Below are positions 42,307-42,927 of a DNA stretch of 42,927 nucleotides, in pieces. The translations under genes and the position numbers were made by a program. Within the stretch, counting starts at the first letter, position 1. Every line of letters begins with the position of its first letter. Source of the stretch: Oscillospiraceae bacterium (lineage in GTDB: Bacteria > Bacillota > Clostridia > Oscillospirales > Ruminococcaceae); NCBI GenBank assembly GCA_018110825.1, contig JAGBCL010000028.1:1-42927 (forward strand). The letters are read 5' to 3'. Under the pieces are notes generated by a model, which was not told the DNA's origin, did not search any database, and saw only the letters and a list, made by a program, of their open reading frames with translations.

Positions 42307-42335
42307 TTGACTTAATTTTTGTGTTTTGATATAAT
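42307..42335 (+). promoter_or_regulatory. Promoter for the histidine phosphatase gene
   Basis: TTGACT (42307-42312) and TATAAT (42330-42335) lie exactly 17 bp apart, ~30 bp before the ATG. It is divergent from tnpW. Confidence 0.85.
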
Positions 42336-42364
42336 AGAATAAAAATTATAAAGCGGAGGCAAGT

Positions 42365-42927
42365 ATGAAAACCATTATAACAATTCAACATACACAATCG
42401 GTTCATCACACTAATGGAATGATCGGCTCTTGGACGGATTGGGAATTATCCGAAGTAGGCGTTGAACAAGCCAGAAGAATTGGCGAAAAGCTAAAAAGCG
42501 AATTAGAAGACAGAAAATTTGTGATGTACTCTTCCGACTTATTGCGTGCAAAGCAAACCGCAGAAAATGTCGGTGAATATTTAGGCATTACCCCCGTATT
42601 AAGAAATGAACTCCGAGAAAGAAATTTGGGAAAGTGCTGTGGAAAATCTGTTCAATGGCTTCGTGAAAATCTCGAACAGCAGGAAAAGACAATAGATGAC
42701 AGATTATTTTCCGACGCTGAAAGCCGCAGAGATGAATGGAACAGACTAAAACCATTTTTTGATGAGATAATGTCCAACGATGAAGAAAATATAATCATTG
42801 TTTCTCACGGAGATTTATTGAGTGTATTCAACACTATGTTTTTAAATCTCGGAGTTGAGTCCATTAACAATTGTGAAATGTTCGGACTTTCAGGCGGAGT
42901 GTCCTATATGTTTGAAAACAATGAGGG
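42365..42927 (+). CDS. Histidine phosphatase family protein (3' partial)
   Basis: The frame is open to the window edge (187 codons seen). It starts MKTIITIQHTQSVHHTNGMI with gcggaggc upstream. Histidine phosphatase features are visible: the first catalytic His (His9, in IQHTQS in place of the usual RHG), SSDLLRAKQTAE, RERNLG and the second catalytic IVSHGD. The RHG Arg is replaced by Gln, which in this branch may change phosphate handling. It could be a phosphoglycerate mutase-like phosphatase. It lies at the right edge of the serine-recombinase region, so it may be host flank or cargo. Confidence 0.82.
   Translation, partial: MKTIITIQHTQSVHHTNGMIGSWTDWELSEVGVEQARRIGEKLKSELEDRKFVMYSSDLLRAKQTAENVGEYLGITPVLRNELRERNLGKCCGKSVQWLRENLEQQEKTIDDRLFSDAESRRDEWNRLKPFFDEIMSNDEENIIIVSHGDLLSVFNTMFLNLGVESINNCEMFGLSGGVSYMFENNE

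Overview
The window is a chromosomal stretch from a low-GC, spore-forming Firmicute, most like the Ruminococcus/Oscillospirales branch of Clostridia. This rests on A/T-rich codon use, an alpha/beta small acid-soluble spore protein, the Se/S pair cysteine desulfurase + DUF3343, a NifU-like/GGGtGRT gene pair, and Clostridia-type mobile elements (MobV relaxase, large serine recombinase with TnpW). The species assignment is inference.

Region 1 (1-9842, + strand) is the right part of a surface-polysaccharide locus that continues off the left edge. In order it holds a CgeB-like glycosyltransferase (5' partial), wecB, a hexapeptide acyltransferase, a fused cytidylyltransferase/Gfo-Idh-MocA oxidoreductase, a GNAT protein, a LicD phosphotransferase, a class V aminotransferase, a Rossmann + ParB/Srx-like protein, and a Rossmann + GT32-like glycosyltransferase. 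The cytidylyltransferase, oxidoreductase, aminotransferase and LicD together look like a route that makes a CDP-activated small molecule and attaches it by a phosphodiester to a glycan. About 400 bp with an IS66 remnant follows, ending in a bidirectional terminator.

Region 2 (10282-14819, - strand) holds the SASP gene, then (in transcription order) pheA, ispD, ispF, a HIT gene, DUF3343 and a cysteine desulfurase, read from a good promoter divergent from ruvC. Region 3 (14837-28963, + strand) is housekeeping: ruvC, ruvA, a phosphodiesterase, ruvB, glmM, an rRNA-type methyltransferase, a small membrane protein, ecfA1-ecfA2-ecfT, truA, a DUF3784-like gene, a DUF5711-like gene, cvpA and clpE, closed by a terminator. 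Region 4 (29022-31208) has tRNA-Gly, tRNA-Arg and tRNA-His under a consensus promoter, then the strongly codon-biased NifU-like/GGGtGRT pair with its own promoter and a structured leader.

Region 5 (about 31209-42281) is mobile DNA. A tyrosine integrase and a MobV relaxase lie next to a palindrome-rich oriT candidate. They are followed by a zinc-ribbon-like protein and an accessory cassette: DUF2971, an Mrr-like endonuclease, a 123-aa protein, and a protein with two HEPN-like halves. The cassette starts at its own promoter, which overlaps an inverted repeat, and is the best candidate here for an undescribed (defence-type) system. To its right lie 11-bp repeats, a tRNA-Leu-like 3' fragment with its terminator, and the C-terminal remnant of a second tyrosine integrase, which together mark an old tRNA-targeted integration. 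A Tn4451-like serine recombinase and TnpW follow. The window ends inside a histidine phosphatase gene transcribed from a consensus promoter.
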